Source of the DNA: Clostridiales bacterium
GTDB taxonomy: Bacteria; Bacillota; Clostridia; Oscillospirales; Oscillospiraceae
Direction: 5' to 3'
NCBI GenBank assembly: GCA_021200895.1
Contig: JAJQFX010000017.1
Location: 1 to 13,353 of the forward strand
Length of the DNA stretch: 13,353 nucleotides
Within the stretch, counting starts at the first letter, position 1. Each line of letters starts with the position of its first letter. A program made the translations under genes and the position numbers. This document shows, in pieces, positions 13,345 to 13,353 of the stretch. Below the pieces are notes generated by a model. It worked only from the letters and a program-made list of their open reading frames with translations. It searched no databases and had not been told where the DNA came from.

Positions 13345-13353
13345 TACTATAAG

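Larger units (their letters stand above)
13138..13353. other. Repeat-bearing intergenic region upstream of the HlyD-like gene
   Basis: No gene is seen before the window ends. It contains a GTCAGC-TTC-GCTGAC hairpin (about 13233-13247), the 22-nt repeat shared with 11551-11572, a GGCGC-GTT-GCGCC hairpin (13273-13285), and the 42-nt repeat copy at 13303-13344. No confident promoter for the HlyD-like gene was found. Confidence 0.65.

Overview
The window is a chromosomal segment from a GC-rich Clostridia-type Firmicute. Gene content and style (YggS-SepF-DivIVA cluster, glmU-prs pair, DUF2156 protein, hairpin-rich intergenic repeats, strong AGGAGG ribosome sites) fit the Oscillospiraceae (Flavonifractor/Lawsonibacter/Pseudoflavonifractor-like). 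That placement is inference from protein style, not a database match.

Layout. (1) Positions 1-55 are the 3' part of a tRNA-Gly(GCC) with encoded CCA and a strong terminator, followed by an inverted 21-nt copy of part of the same tRNA. (2) 197-1434 is a complete IS630-family insertion sequence whose transposase is split into two reading frames, joined by a likely -1 frameshift on an A7 slippery run. (3) 1527-3951 is a minus-strand glmU-prs operon with its own promoter and terminator: UDP-GlcNAc and PRPP supply. The GlmU acetyltransferase half is intact, but its nucleotidyltransferase half is short and lacks the catalytic signature. (4) Divergent from it, 4076-5215 carries a DUF2156 (phosphatidylglycerol lysyltransferase C-terminal-like) gene with an extended -10 promoter and a bidirectional terminator. 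(5) 5231-6303 is an AT-rich minus-strand islet: a small zinc-ribbon protein, then 2 nt later a two-helix membrane protein whose 5' end is broken out of frame exactly at a (TA)7.5 microsatellite. It looks like a phase-variable or recently frameshifted gene and is the most interesting locus here. (6) 6373-11390 is the minus-strand division/translation cluster yggS-sepF-divIVA-ileS. (7) 11391-11877 and 13138-13353 are intergenic mosaics of hairpins and dispersed repeats on either side of a HlyD-like membrane-anchored adaptor gene (11878-13137).

How the genes fit together: yggS (PLP homeostasis), sepF (FtsZ membrane anchor), divIVA (pole/septum scaffold) and ileS follow the classical Gram-positive ylm cluster, here without ylmG and ylmH between sepF and divIVA. 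glmU-prs is the classical gcaD-prs pair. The AT-rich islet and the IS630 copy are the accessory parts of the window.
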